A stretch of DNA of 27,540 nt from JAFHCF01 sp048497495 (GCA_048497495.1 JAFHCF010000193.1:1-27540); one strand, 5' to 3'; counted from the first letter of the stretch, positions 1 through 7,683 are shown. Notes: generated from the letters alone by a model not told the origin. Program-made: numbers and translations.

Positions 1-252
1 CGGCCTGAACCGGACAGCAGTGGGTCGAGCCCGGGGATGACGCGTGGGGGAAGGTCGGGTATCACCGCGAGCCCTCCGGCTTGTAGCACGTCCGAAAAGA
101 CTTTCACCGGGGCGTGGATCCCGGCCATGTCGCCCCAACCGCGTCTTGGCACCCCCGCCCGTCGTTTTTCACCCTGGAATCCGCCAACAAAGGCTATAAA
201 TAGAAACCCCGATGCGCGCGTCCCCCGCGCCTCCTCGAAATTCGGACACCCG
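1..252. other. Intergenic region upstream of map
   Basis: No convincing coding sequence is visible here. Bases 22-41 (GGGTCGAGCCCGGGGATGAC) resemble one arm of a dispersed intergenic repeat that I recall from Rhizobiales genomes; no second arm follows. A TATAAA hexamer at 195-200, in a locally AT-richer stretch, could be the -10 element of map, but I cannot pair it with a good -35. In-frame codons before 253 encode a sequence unlike any methionine aminopeptidase, so they are treated as non-coding. Confidence 0.4.
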
Positions 253-1080
253 ATGGTCACCTACATCGACGCCGCCACCGCACCGCTCAAGAACACCGGC
301 GCCATCCGCCTCTATGGCGCGGAGGCCTTCGAGGGCCTGCGCAAGGCCGGCCGTTTCGCCGCCGAATGCCTCGACGCGGTGGCCCCCCTCGTGCACCCCG
401 GCGTCACCACCCAGGAGATCGACGACTTCGTCTACGATTTCGCGATTCGGGGCGGCGCGCTGCCGGCGACGCTCAATTATCGTGGCTACAACAAGAGTGT
501 CTGCACCTCGATCAACCACGTCGTCTGTCACGGCATCCCCGACGACCGGCCCTTGAAGGACGGCGACATCGTCAACATCGACGTCACCTTCGTCCTCGAC
601 GGCTGGCATGGGGATTCCTCGCGCATGTATCTGGTCGGCGACGTCAAGCGCGCCGCCACCCGCCTCGTCGACGTGACCTACGAGAGCCTGATGCGCGGCA
701 TCGCCGTGGTGAAGCCGGGCCACACCACCGGCGACATCGGCCACGCCATCCAGACCTATGTCGAGGCCGAGCGCTGTTCGGTGGTGCGCGACTTCTGCGG
801 CCACGGCATCGGCCTGCTCTTCCACGACACCCCCAACATCCTCCACTACGGCGAACCCGGCCAAGGCGTGCCGCTGAAGCCGGGCATGGTCTTCACCATC
901 GAGCCGATGGTGAACCTCGGCCGCCCGGCGGTGAAGGTGCTCTCCGACGGCTGGACCGCGGTGACCCGCGACCGTTCGCTCTCCGCTCAATTCGAGCACA
1001 TGATCGGCGTCACCGAGACCGGCTGCGAGATCTTCACGCTGTCACCGAAGGGCCTTCACAAGCCGCCCTACGCCATCTGA
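253..1080 (+). CDS. map: Type I methionine aminopeptidase
   Basis: This enzyme removes the N-terminal methionine from nascent proteins whose second residue is small (EC 3.4.11.18). The 275-residue product has the usual length for the family and the complete set of metal ligands: Asp110 and Asp121 (in NIDVTFVLDGWHGD), His184 (in CGHGIG), Glu217 (in FTIEPM) and Glu248 (in QFEHM). His93 in VVCHGIP matches the conserved substrate-contacting histidine. The reading frame is open upstream of 253, but homology begins with MVTYIDAA, which decides the start; no strong Shine-Dalgarno precedes it. radC follows 52 bases later on the same strand. The nearby Anbu protein needs Met removal to expose its Thr1, but map is a housekeeping gene and this proximity is probably incidental. 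Confidence 0.95.
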   Translation: MVTYIDAATAPLKNTGAIRLYGAEAFEGLRKAGRFAAECLDAVAPLVHPGVTTQEIDDFVYDFAIRGGALPATLNYRGYNKSVCTSINHVVCHGIPDDRPLKDGDIVNIDVTFVLDGWHGDSSRMYLVGDVKRAATRLVDVTYESLMRGIAVVKPGHTTGDIGHAIQTYVEAERCSVVRDFCGHGIGLLFHDTPNILHYGEPGQGVPLKPGMVFTIEPMVNLGRPAVKVLSDGWTAVTRDRSLSAQFEHMIGVTETGCEIFTLSPKGLHKPPYAI

Positions 1081-1132
1081 AGATGCGCCCAGGCGGATCT
1101 CGCGCGGGGATTCGGGATGGGAGGCTAACGGG

Positions 1133-1855
1133 ATGAGCGGCTTCGACGACATCTCGGGCAGGACGCCGGCCGAGGGCGAGCCGGCGGACCACCGTCACGG
1201 CCATCGCGAGCGCCTGAAGAGCCGCTTCCGCGATGCCGGCGCCGAGGCTCTGCCCGACTACGAACTGCTCGAGCTCGTCCTCTTCCGCTCGATCCCACGC
1301 CGCGACGTCAAGGCGCTGGCCAAGCAGTTGATCGCCCGGTTCGGTTCCTTCGCCGAAGTCCTGGGCGCGCCCGAGGGACGCCTGCGCGAGATCCCCGGCA
1401 TCGGCGAGGCGGTGGCGACCGATCTGCAGCTGGTGCGCGCCGCCGGGCTCAGGATGGCGCGCGGCGAGGTCAGCAAGAAGGCGGTGCTGTCGTCCTGGAG
1501 CCAGGTGATCGACTACTGCCGCTCGGCCATGGCCTTCGAGACCCGCGAGCAGTTCCGCATCCTCTTCCTCGACAAGAAGAACGCCCTGATCGCCGACGAG
1601 GTCCAGCAGACCGGCACCGTCGACCACACCCCGGTCTACCCGCGCGAGATCGTCAAACGGGCGCTGGAACTGTCGGCCTCCGCCATCATCCTGGTCCACA
1701 ACCACCCGTCCGGCGACCCGACACCCTCGGCCGCCGACATCGCCATGACCCGGCAGATCGTCGACATCGCCAAGTCGCTCGGCATCGCCGTCCACGACCA
1801 CATCGTCATCGGCCGCGAAGGCCACGCCAGCTTCAAGGGGTTGCGGCTGCTGTGA
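1133..1855 (+). CDS. radC: RadC family protein (JAB/MPN+ domain)
   Basis: A 240-residue RadC-family protein (formerly DUF2466). The N-terminal part carries a helix-hairpin-helix-like segment around residues 85-98 (REIPGIGEAVATDL). The C-terminal JAB domain has the intact MPN+ zinc motif HxHx7SxxD: His189 and His191 in VHNHPSG, Ser199 and Asp202, with Glu156 as a plausible catalytic acid. These residues suggest a metal-dependent hydrolase. The old link to radiation repair in E. coli was later attributed to another gene, so the true role is unknown. It lies 52 bases after map and may share its transcript. Its stop faces that of the next gene with only 4 bases between them. Confidence 0.93.
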   Translation: MSGFDDISGRTPAEGEPADHRHGHRERLKSRFRDAGAEALPDYELLELVLFRSIPRRDVKALAKQLIARFGSFAEVLGAPEGRLREIPGIGEAVATDLQLVRAAGLRMARGEVSKKAVLSSWSQVIDYCRSAMAFETREQFRILFLDKKNALIADEVQQTGTVDHTPVYPREIVKRALELSASAIILVHNHPSGDPTPSAADIAMTRQIVDIAKSLGIAVHDHIVIGREGHASFKGLRLL

Positions 1856-1863
1856 GGCCTCAC
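1852..1863. repeat. 12-bp palindrome joining two convergent stop codons
   Basis: GTGAGGCCTCAC is perfectly palindromic. It contains the radC stop (1853-1855) on the plus strand and the facing stop (1860-1862) on the minus strand. It has no loop or T-tract, so it is not a classical terminator. Confidence 0.6.
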
Positions 1864-2441
1864 GCCTCCGCCCGGTGCTCGGCGCCCAGCATCACCGCGA
1901 AGCCTTCGATCTCCTCGGCGCGCTCCGGCACGACGAGGCGCGCCACCGCCGCCGCGAAACTCACCGGCGCGAGGCCGGAGGCGGTCACCACCCGGTCGCT
2001 CGCCACGGCGCGCGAGCCGTCGACGTAGTCGCCGGCGGCGCCGTAGCCCGGAAGATGCGCCTCGAGGAAGGCGAGACCGTTGGAGGTGTGCGGCCGCCCG
2101 TCGAGGAGGCCGGCCTCGGCGAGCGCCAGCGTCGCGCCGCAGATGCCGGCGACGACCCGGCCCGCCCGATGCGCCGCCGCGACCAGCGGCGCGATCGCCG
2201 CCCGCGTCTCCGCCTGCTGCCATCCCTCCGAACCGATCACCACCAATGCGTCGAGATCGTCCGGATCGACATCCTCGAGCCGCAGCGTCGCCTGCGCCCG
2301 CAATCGGCCGATCGACGTCACCGGCGCCCCACCCGGCGTGGCATGGGCGATGTCGACGCCGAAACCGGCGAGGAGCGCGGCGAGCGGCGCCCGCTCCCAG
2401 TCGGCGAATCCCTCGATCAAGACGAAGACGACGGTCGGCAT
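1860..2441 (-). CDS. DJ-1/PfpI family protein
   Basis: A 193-residue single-domain protein of the DJ-1/PfpI superfamily. The nucleophile-elbow cysteine is Cys101 in GICGATLALAEAGLLDGR, and Glu10 in LIEGFADWE sits where the family's conserved glutamate is expected. The motif after the elbow (HTSN) matches the YoaZ-like group often labelled glutamine amidotransferase-like. Members include deglycases/glyoxalases, stress proteins and proteases, so the substrate cannot be assigned. The start at 2441 is chosen because AAAGGGGGG lies just upstream and homology begins at MPTVVFVLIEGF; the frame is open for 35 more codons that look non-coding. The gene is convergent with radC and divergent from the ATP-grasp gene. 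Confidence 0.88.
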   Translation of the reverse strand: MPTVVFVLIEGFADWERAPLAALLAGFGVDIAHATPGGAPVTSIGRLRAQATLRLEDVDPDDLDALVVIGSEGWQQAETRAAIAPLVAAAHRAGRVVAGICGATLALAEAGLLDGRPHTSNGLAFLEAHLPGYGAAGDYVDGSRAVASDRVVTASGLAPVSFAAAVARLVVPERAEEIEGFAVMLGAEHRAEA

Positions 2442-2645
2442 GTCGACGCCCCCCTTTCGGACGAGAACGACAATGCACGTGCAGCCGCGACGAGCAAGGC
2501 GGCGGACCCCGAAAAGCCGCCGAGAATCCGCCCAACGATTGGGCACTTCGCCGCAAACTCAAGCAAAGATAGCCATAATGTGGATTATTCTGCCGCTCCA
2601 ATTCGCTTGCACGGCCTCTTCGGCCGACCGATGATGCTTCACGAA

Positions 2646-2659
2646 GCACGTCGACGTGC
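2646..2659. promoter_or_regulatory. 14-bp perfect palindrome upstream of the Anbu cluster (possible operator)
   Basis: GCACGTCGACGTGC is a perfect palindrome ending 23 bases before the chosen start of the ATP-grasp gene. It is preceded by a small hairpin TGCTT-CACG-AAGCA (2635-2648). The placement suits an operator or a leader structure. One or two 14-bp palindromes are expected by chance in a window this size, so the assignment is tentative. Confidence 0.3.
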
Positions 2660-2682
2660 CGTGCGAGGGAGACGCGAAGTCG

Positions 2683-4164
2683 ATGGTCGAAAGAGCCTTT
2701 GACGAGATGACCGCCCTGGGATCCGAGTGCCGATCGGGCTACGAGATCGTCGAAACCTGGTTGAAGAACACCCCGCCCGAGCTGCTCCATCAACGTCGTC
2801 ACGAAGCCGAACTGCTCTTCCGCCGCATCGGCATCACCTTCGCCGTCTACGGCGACGCCGAGGGCGAGGAACGCCTGATCCCCTTCGACATCGTGCCGCG
2901 CATCATCACCCGTCCCGAGTGGACCCGCCTCGCCGAGGGCCTGCGCCAGCGCGTCACCGCGCTCAACATGTTCCTGAAGGACGTCTATTCGAAGGGCGAG
3001 ATCGTCAAGGCCGGCCTGATCCCCGAGGATCTCGTCTACAAGAACCCCTGTTATCGCCCCGAGATGCAGGGTGTGGCGCTGCCCCACGACATCTGGGTGG
3101 CGATCGCCGGCATCGACGTCGTCCGCGTCGACGCCGACACCTTCTACGTGCTCGAGGACAACGCCCGCACCCCCTCCGGCGTCTCCTACATGCTGGAGAA
3201 CCGCGAGGTGATGCTGCGGCTCTTCCCCGAGCTGTGCGCCCGCCACCGCATCGCGCCGGTCGAGAACTACGGCGACGATCTCCTCGCCACGCTGAAGTCG
3301 CTGGCGCCGCGCACCGCCTCCGCCGATCCGGTGGTCGCCCTCCTCACCCCCGGCCCCTTCAACTCGGCCTATTACGAGCACTCGTTCCTCGCCGACAAGC
3401 TCGGCGCCGAGCTGGTCGAGGGCTCCGACCTCTACGTCCGCGAGAACGTCGTCTACATGCGCACCACCGAGGGGCCGAAGCGCGTCGACGTCATCTATCG
3501 CCGTCTCGACGACGACTTCATCGACCCCCTCGCCTTCCGTCCGGACTCGATCCTCGGCGTCCCCGGCCTGATGGCGGCCTATCGTGCCGGCAACGTGACG
3601 CTGGCCAATGCCGTCGGCACCGGTGTCGCCGACGACAAGGCGGTCTACAGCTACATGCCGGAGATCATTCGCTTCTACACCGGCAAGGACGCGATCCTGC
3701 AGAACGTCCCGACCCATCGCTGCCGCGAGCCGGAAGCGCTGAAATACGTCCTCGACAATCTGCCGGAGCTGGTGGTCAAGGAGGTCGACGGCTCCGGCGG
3801 CTACGGCATGCTGGTCGGCCCCAAGGCCGACGCTGCCAAGATCGAGCTCTTCCGCAAGAAGCTCGTGGCCCATCCGGAGAAGTTCATCGCCCAGCCGACG
3901 CTGGCGCTCTCCACCTGCCCGACCTTCGTCGACGAGGGCGTGGCGCCGCGCCACGTCGACCTGCGCCCCTATGTGCTGACCGGCGCCGACGGCGTGCGCA
4001 TCGTCCCCGGCGGGCTCACCCGCGTCGCCCTCGAGGCCGGCTCGCTGGTGGTCAATTCGTCTCAGGGCGGCGGCACCAAGGATACCTGGGTGGTCGACGT
4101 GCCGCCGGCCCAGCACATCCAGCAGGCCCAACAGCAGCAGCAGACCTCCGCCGAACTCTCCTGA
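2683..4164 (+). CDS. Circularly permuted type 2 ATP-grasp protein (Anbu cluster)
   Basis: A 493-residue protein of the circularly permuted ATP-grasp family (DUF404/DUF407 region). ATP-grasp enzymes activate a carboxylate as an acyl-phosphate and join it to an amine or thiol; the substrates of this family are unknown. Visible features are the N-terminal FRRIGITFAVYGD block, the glycine-rich loop KEVDGSGGYGML (about 366-377), LSTCPTF, HVDLRPYVLTG and the C-terminal NSSQGGGTKDTWVV. The tail is glutamine-rich (QQAQQQQQ). ATG 2683 is preferred because GAGGGAGA lies about 11 bases upstream and relatives begin near AFDEMTALGS; GTG 2656 in the same frame is the alternative. It leads the set ATP-grasp, alpha-E, transglutaminase, Anbu. 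Confidence 0.92.
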   Translation: MVERAFDEMTALGSECRSGYEIVETWLKNTPPELLHQRRHEAELLFRRIGITFAVYGDAEGEERLIPFDIVPRIITRPEWTRLAEGLRQRVTALNMFLKDVYSKGEIVKAGLIPEDLVYKNPCYRPEMQGVALPHDIWVAIAGIDVVRVDADTFYVLEDNARTPSGVSYMLENREVMLRLFPELCARHRIAPVENYGDDLLATLKSLAPRTASADPVVALLTPGPFNSAYYEHSFLADKLGAELVEGSDLYVRENVVYMRTTEGPKRVDVIYRRLDDDFIDPLAFRPDSILGVPGLMAAYRAGNVTLANAVGTGVADDKAVYSYMPEIIRFYTGKDAILQNVPTHRCREPEALKYVLDNLPELVVKEVDGSGGYGMLVGPKADAAKIELFRKKLVAHPEKFIAQPTLALSTCPTFVDEGVAPRHVDLRPYVLTGADGVRIVPGGLTRVALEAGSLVVNSSQGGGTKDTWVVDVPPAQHIQQAQQQQQTSAELS

Positions 4165-4212
4165 TCCATCGACGGGAGGCGCGGCCCCGCCGCCGCTTCC
4201 AGGAAGACGCCC

Positions 4213-5157
4213 ATGCTCAGCCGCACCGCCGACAGTCTCTTCTGGCTCTCCCGCTACATCGAGCGCGCCGAGAACACCGCCCGCGTCATCGATGCCGCCT
4301 CGCGCCTGACGGCGCTGCCGACCGGCTACGGCTCGACCGGCAACGAGTGGGAATCGGCGCTCGCCGCCACCGGCTGCCTCGACGCCTTCACCCAGATCTA
4401 CGGCGAGGAGGCGACCGCCGAGAGCGCCATCGACTTCCTCGCCTTCTCGCCCACCAACTCGTCGTCGATCAAGAACTGCCTGGAGGTCGCGCGGTTCAAC
4501 GCCCGCGCCGTGCGCACCGCCTTGACCGCCGAGATGTGGGAGACGATCAACGGCGCCTGGCTCGAACTCAAGCAATACGGCCCCGGCGAACTCGATCTCT
4601 CCCGCCTTGCCGACTTCCTGCGCTTCGTCAAGCGCACCTCGCTCGCCTTCGACGGCTCCGCCTACCGCACCATGCTGCGCTCCGACAGCTACTGGTTCAC
4701 CCGCCTCGGCGTCTTCATCGAGCGTGCCGACGCCACCGCCCGCCTGCTCGACGTCAAATATCACGTGCTGCTGCCGCCCGAGGCGGCGATCGGCGGCAGC
4801 CTCGACTATTTCCAATGGTCGTCGATCCTGCGCGCCGTCTCCGCCCAGACCTCCTACCATTGGGTCTATCGCCAGAGCCTCAAGCCCTGGCTGGTCGCCG
4901 ACCTGATGATCCTCAATCCGCAGATGCCGCGCTCGCTCGCCGCCTGCTACGAGAGCCTGACCCGCAATCTCGACCTCATCGCCCATGGTCACGGCCGCCA
5001 GGGCGCCTCTCAGCGCCATGCCCGCGCCATGTTCACCCGGCTCGAGGGCACCGACATCGACACGGTGATCGCCGGCGGGCTACACGAGTTCCTGTCCGAG
5101 TTCATCGCCGAGAATTCGCGCCTCGGCGCGCTCATCACAGAACAGTATCTGGTCTGA
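4213..5157 (+). CDS. Alpha-E domain protein (DUF403)
   Basis: A 314-residue, mostly helical protein of the alpha-E family (formerly DUF403). It is recognised by the N-terminal block MLSRTADSLFWLSRYIERAE and the repeated IERAD/NTAR-type signature near residue 175 (GVFIERADATARLLDVKY). No catalytic motif is known. The family nearly always sits beside or is fused to the circularly permuted ATP-grasp domain, so it is thought to be its partner subunit. An AGGAAG ribosome-binding site lies 7 bases before the ATG. It begins 48 bases after the ATP-grasp gene and ends 4 bases before the transglutaminase gene, so the three are very likely co-transcribed. Confidence 0.92.
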   Translation: MLSRTADSLFWLSRYIERAENTARVIDAASRLTALPTGYGSTGNEWESALAATGCLDAFTQIYGEEATAESAIDFLAFSPTNSSSIKNCLEVARFNARAVRTALTAEMWETINGAWLELKQYGPGELDLSRLADFLRFVKRTSLAFDGSAYRTMLRSDSYWFTRLGVFIERADATARLLDVKYHVLLPPEAAIGGSLDYFQWSSILRAVSAQTSYHWVYRQSLKPWLVADLMILNPQMPRSLAACYESLTRNLDLIAHGHGRQGASQRHARAMFTRLEGTDIDTVIAGGLHEFLSEFIAENSRLGALITEQYLV

Positions 5158-5161
5158 TCCC

Positions 5162-5956
5162 ATGCGGCTCGCCATCACCCACGAGACGGTCTACCGTTTC
5201 GAGACCCCCGCCTCCCGCGCCATCCAGACGCTGCGGCTGACGCCCCGCAACACACCGTCCCAACTGGTCCAGGCCTGGCGCCTCGACGTGTCGCAGGACT
5301 GCCATCTGGTCCCGGTCGAGGATGCCTTCGGCAATCTCACCCACACCTTCTCGATCGACGGGCCGATCGACGAACTGTCGATCGTCGCCTCCGGTGAAGT
5401 GGTCACCGAGGACACCAGCGGCGTCCTCCACGGCACCCGCGGCCGCCTGCCGCTGATGGTGTTCTGCCGCGAGACCCGGCGCACCCTCATCGAGCCCGCG
5501 GTCGCGGCCTTCGCCCGCGACGCCTTCGACGCCAGCGGCCGCGATCCCCTCTCCACCCTCCACACGCTGATGGCCCGGCTCCACGAGACCATCGCCGTCG
5601 ACGCCGATGCCCCGCCTCGCGATCCGCAAGAGGTGCTCGACCGGAAGTGCGCGGGCTACGAGGACGTCGCCCATCTCTTCGCCGCGTCGGCGCGCGCCCT
5701 CGACATTCCGACGCGTTATGCCGCCGGCCTCCTGGCGCGCGGCGTCGATCACGCCTGGATCGAGGCCTTCCTCGGCCCCTCGCTCGGCTGGGTCGGCTTC
5801 GACGCCGTCGAGAACAGTTGCCCGACCGACGCCTGGGTGCGGATGGCGGTCGGTCTCGACGCGCTCGATACCGCCGCGGTGCGCGGCGTGCGCACCCATT
5901 CCGGCGAGGAGACCATGACCCGCACCGTCACGATCCGGTCGATCGCCCGCGCCTGA
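5162..5956 (+). CDS. Transglutaminase-like protein with displaced active-site Cys (Anbu cluster)
   Basis: A 264-residue protein with a bacterial transglutaminase N-terminal domain (MRLAITHETVYRFETPASRA) and a transglutaminase-like core. The catalytic His197 (in DHAWIEAF) and Asp214 (in GWVGFDAVEN) are present. The family's nucleophile motif is normally GVCQDxAH or C(E/V)GYA. Here the sequence is KCAGYEDVAHLF: aligned on AHLF, the cysteine position is taken by Tyr166, and the only nearby cysteine is Cys163, three residues upstream. The enzyme may have a repositioned nucleophile, an unusual helix start, or no activity. Such proteins typically act as peptidases or amide-forming enzymes rather than protein cross-linkers. 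Translation is probably coupled to the preceding gene, 4 bases away. Confidence 0.9.
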   Translation: MRLAITHETVYRFETPASRAIQTLRLTPRNTPSQLVQAWRLDVSQDCHLVPVEDAFGNLTHTFSIDGPIDELSIVASGEVVTEDTSGVLHGTRGRLPLMVFCRETRRTLIEPAVAAFARDAFDASGRDPLSTLHTLMARLHETIAVDADAPPRDPQEVLDRKCAGYEDVAHLFAASARALDIPTRYAAGLLARGVDHAWIEAFLGPSLGWVGFDAVENSCPTDAWVRMAVGLDALDTAAVRGVRTHSGEETMTRTVTIRSIARA

Positions 5957-6100
5957 TCGGCGAAATCGGTCGGCCGGCGATCCCGCCGTTTCCGGTCGAT
6001 CCGCCCGGTTGCGCGCCGCCCGGGCCTTCCATATGGTCGCCGCGCGACGTCGCCGAGGGCGAGACCGTGGCCGAGTCGAACGTGTCGTGAGGACGGGGCG

Positions 6101-6847
6101 ATGACCTATTGCGTTGGAATTCTGGTGCGCGACGGCCTGGTGATGATCGCCGACACCCGCACCAACGCCGGCCTCGACAACATCGCCACCTTCCGCAAGC
6201 TCAACGTCTTCGAGAAGGCCGGCGACCGCATCATCACCATCGCCACCGCCGGCAATCTCGCCATCTCGCAATCGGTGATCTCGCTCCTCACCGAGGGCCT
6301 CGAGAACCCCGAGACCGGCGAGATCGACACGATCTGGAACCAGCCGTCGATGTTCCGCTCCGCCCAGTTGGTCGGCCGCGCCATCCGCGAGGTCTACCGC
6401 CTCGATGGGCCGATGCTGGAGAGGAAGAACCTCACCTTCGACGTCACCTTGCTGCTCGGGGGCCAGATCGCCGGCGGGCGCCTGCGCCTCTTCATGGTCT
6501 ATGCCGCCGGCAACTTCATCGAGGCGACCGTCGACACGCCCTACCTGCAGATCGGCGAGCACAAATACGGCAAGCCGATCCTCGACCGCGCCGTCAACTT
6601 CGAATACGACCTCCAGGACGCGCTGAAGCTCGGGCTGATCTCGATGGACAGCACCATGCGCTCCAACCTCGGCGTCGGCATGCCGATCGACCTCGCCGTG
6701 GTGCGCCGCGACGACATCTCCGCCGAACTCAACCACCGCATCGAGCAGGGCGAGCCCTATTACCACGACCTGCGCGAACGCTGGTCGGCGGCGCTGCGCA
6801 AGGCCCACCAGGACATCCCCCGCCCGCCCTACGGGCTGAAGAGCTGA
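6101..6847 (+). CDS. Anbu (bacterial proteasome beta-subunit homologue)
   Basis: A 248-residue Ntn-hydrolase of the Anbu (ancestral beta subunit, BPH) family related to HslV and the 20S proteasome. After Met removal the N-terminus is Thr1 (TYCVGILVRDG), with Asp17 (in IADTRTNAG) and Lys32 (in FRKLNVF) completing the proteasome-type active site. Known Anbu proteins form open-ring or helical oligomers, and no physiological substrate is established. No HslU-like ATPase is seen in the window. The gene follows the transglutaminase gene after 144 bases, a gap that could hold its own promoter, and has the ribosome-binding sequence GAGGACGGGG before the ATG. The association with ATP-grasp, alpha-E and transglutaminase genes is the typical Anbu setting. 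Confidence 0.93.
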   Translation: MTYCVGILVRDGLVMIADTRTNAGLDNIATFRKLNVFEKAGDRIITIATAGNLAISQSVISLLTEGLENPETGEIDTIWNQPSMFRSAQLVGRAIREVYRLDGPMLERKNLTFDVTLLLGGQIAGGRLRLFMVYAAGNFIEATVDTPYLQIGEHKYGKPILDRAVNFEYDLQDALKLGLISMDSTMRSNLGVGMPIDLAVVRRDDISAELNHRIEQGEPYYHDLRERWSAALRKAHQDIPRPPYGLKS

Positions 6848-6848
6848 C

Positions 6849-6882
6849 GAGCCGGCGCGGGCGCCGCCTCGTTCACCGGCTC
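6849..6882. terminator. Possible bidirectional hairpin between the Anbu gene and usg
   Basis: GAGCCGG (6849-6855) pairs with CCGGCTC (6876-6882) around a 20-base GC-rich loop. The right arm includes part of the usg stop codon. There is no T-tract on either side, so termination is only inferred from its place between convergent genes. Confidence 0.35.
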
Positions 6883-7162
6883 AATGCAGACGGAACACCC
6901 CGTCGACCCGCTGCCATTCGGCCGCCGCGATCAACTTCTGATGCGCCACCTCGACCGAGTGGATCGGCCCGTCGAGCTCGCGCTCCCAGAAGGCGAGAAA
7001 GCGCTTCAGCTCCGGGAATTCCGGCGCCATGTCGTAGTCCTGCCAGAGGTAGCTCTGCAACAGGAACTGCCGATCCGGCATTCGATAGAGGATGTTGGCG
7101 GTGGTGAGACAGTAGCCTTCCAACTGACGGCGGAAGGCGTCGTCGATCCGTGGTTCCGGCAT
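6881..7162 (-). CDS. usg: Usg family protein
   Basis: A 93-residue protein matching the short alphaproteobacterial Usg family, recognised from LTTANILYRMPDRQFLLQSY and LWQDYDMAPEFPELKRFLAFW. Its function is unknown; some databases carry misleading names taken from neighbouring genes in other organisms. It has no signal peptide or membrane segment. The start at 7162 is fixed by a strong GAGGAGGG site 8 bases upstream (plus-strand 7163-7180); the longer open frame to 7252 lacks such support. An AT-rich stretch with TTTATAAAC lies just upstream at 7231-7239 and may hold the promoter. The gene converges on the Anbu gene with a 33-base gap. Confidence 0.85.
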   Translation of the reverse strand: MPEPRIDDAFRRQLEGYCLTTANILYRMPDRQFLLQSYLWQDYDMAPEFPELKRFLAFWERELDGPIHSVEVAHQKLIAAAEWQRVDGVFRLH

Positions 7163-7477
7163 GGAGTGTCCCTCCTCTCGGGATGCGGCGAGAGAGTTCG
7201 CCGCCTCTCTTTCCATGCAAGACCAATACCGTTTATAAACCATTATTCTCAATAACTTGGCAGCAGTCTAGGGAGAGTGCCGCCAAGGGTGTCGGGTGTT
7301 GCCCTCGGTCGACCGCGGAGTGACGACACGCATCGCCACGCGGAGCCCTCCCCCTCGCGGCGGAGGTGGCCCGGCGAAGCCGGGTCGCAGGGGTCGGCGC
7401 CGCGAGCGAGGCGCCCCGGTCCGCGACAGGCCCTCACGCGTGGAGACACGCCGCCGTGCCGCCTCCCCCGTTCACCC
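7163..7477. repeat. Intergenic region with a REP-like hairpin cluster
   Basis: This stretch has no credible gene. Bases 7231-7260 are AT-rich and probably hold the usg promoter on the minus strand. From about 7340 to 7450 there is a run of inverted repeats: CCTCC/GGAGG, CCCGGC-GAA-GCCGGG (7370-7384) and two copies of GGCGCC (7396-7401 and 7410-7415). The composition and hairpin spacing resemble dispersed extragenic repeats of Rhizobiales. Confidence 0.45.
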
Positions 7478-7508
7478 ATCTGGCACTCCCTCCGCCGGAG
7501 TGCCAGAT
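7478..7508. promoter_or_regulatory. CIRCE operator (HrcA-binding inverted repeat)
   Basis: ATCTGGCACTC (7478-7488) and GAGTGCCAGAT (7498-7508) form a perfect 11-bp inverted repeat separated by exactly 9 bases. This matches the CIRCE consensus TTAGCACTC-N9-GAGTGCTAA with two differences per arm. CIRCE is bound by the repressor HrcA, which controls groESL in many alphaproteobacteria. It lies 175 bases before groES, so heat-shock derepression of the operon is expected. hrcA itself is not in this window. Confidence 0.93.
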
Positions 7509-7683
7509 TTCTCGCCCCACCCCCTTGAACCGATCACCGATATCGCCCAATTGAACGGCACCGGCTCCGCGCCCCCGGACGAAGGACGAATGTTCCATGC
7601 GTCGGGGTCGACCGCCGAGCCGGGTCGGGGAGCCCATGCAGGGTCCCGCCCACTCTCTGTCCATCGATCGGAGGAAGAGCCAC

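Noticed and set aside
37..252. 72-codon in-frame N-terminal extension of methionine aminopeptidase
   Set aside because: It is low-complexity, unlike any family N-terminus, and overlaps a possible -10 element; homology starts at 253.
1636..5019. Long minus-strand open frame opposite the ATP-grasp and alpha-E genes
   Set aside because: It is a GC-driven antisense shadow. It spans several real genes and has no recognisable domain.
7225..7260. Fur-like box in the usg promoter region (TTGAGAATAATGG on the minus strand)
   Set aside because: Only the left half resembles a Fur site; the right half does not match, and Usg has no known link to iron.
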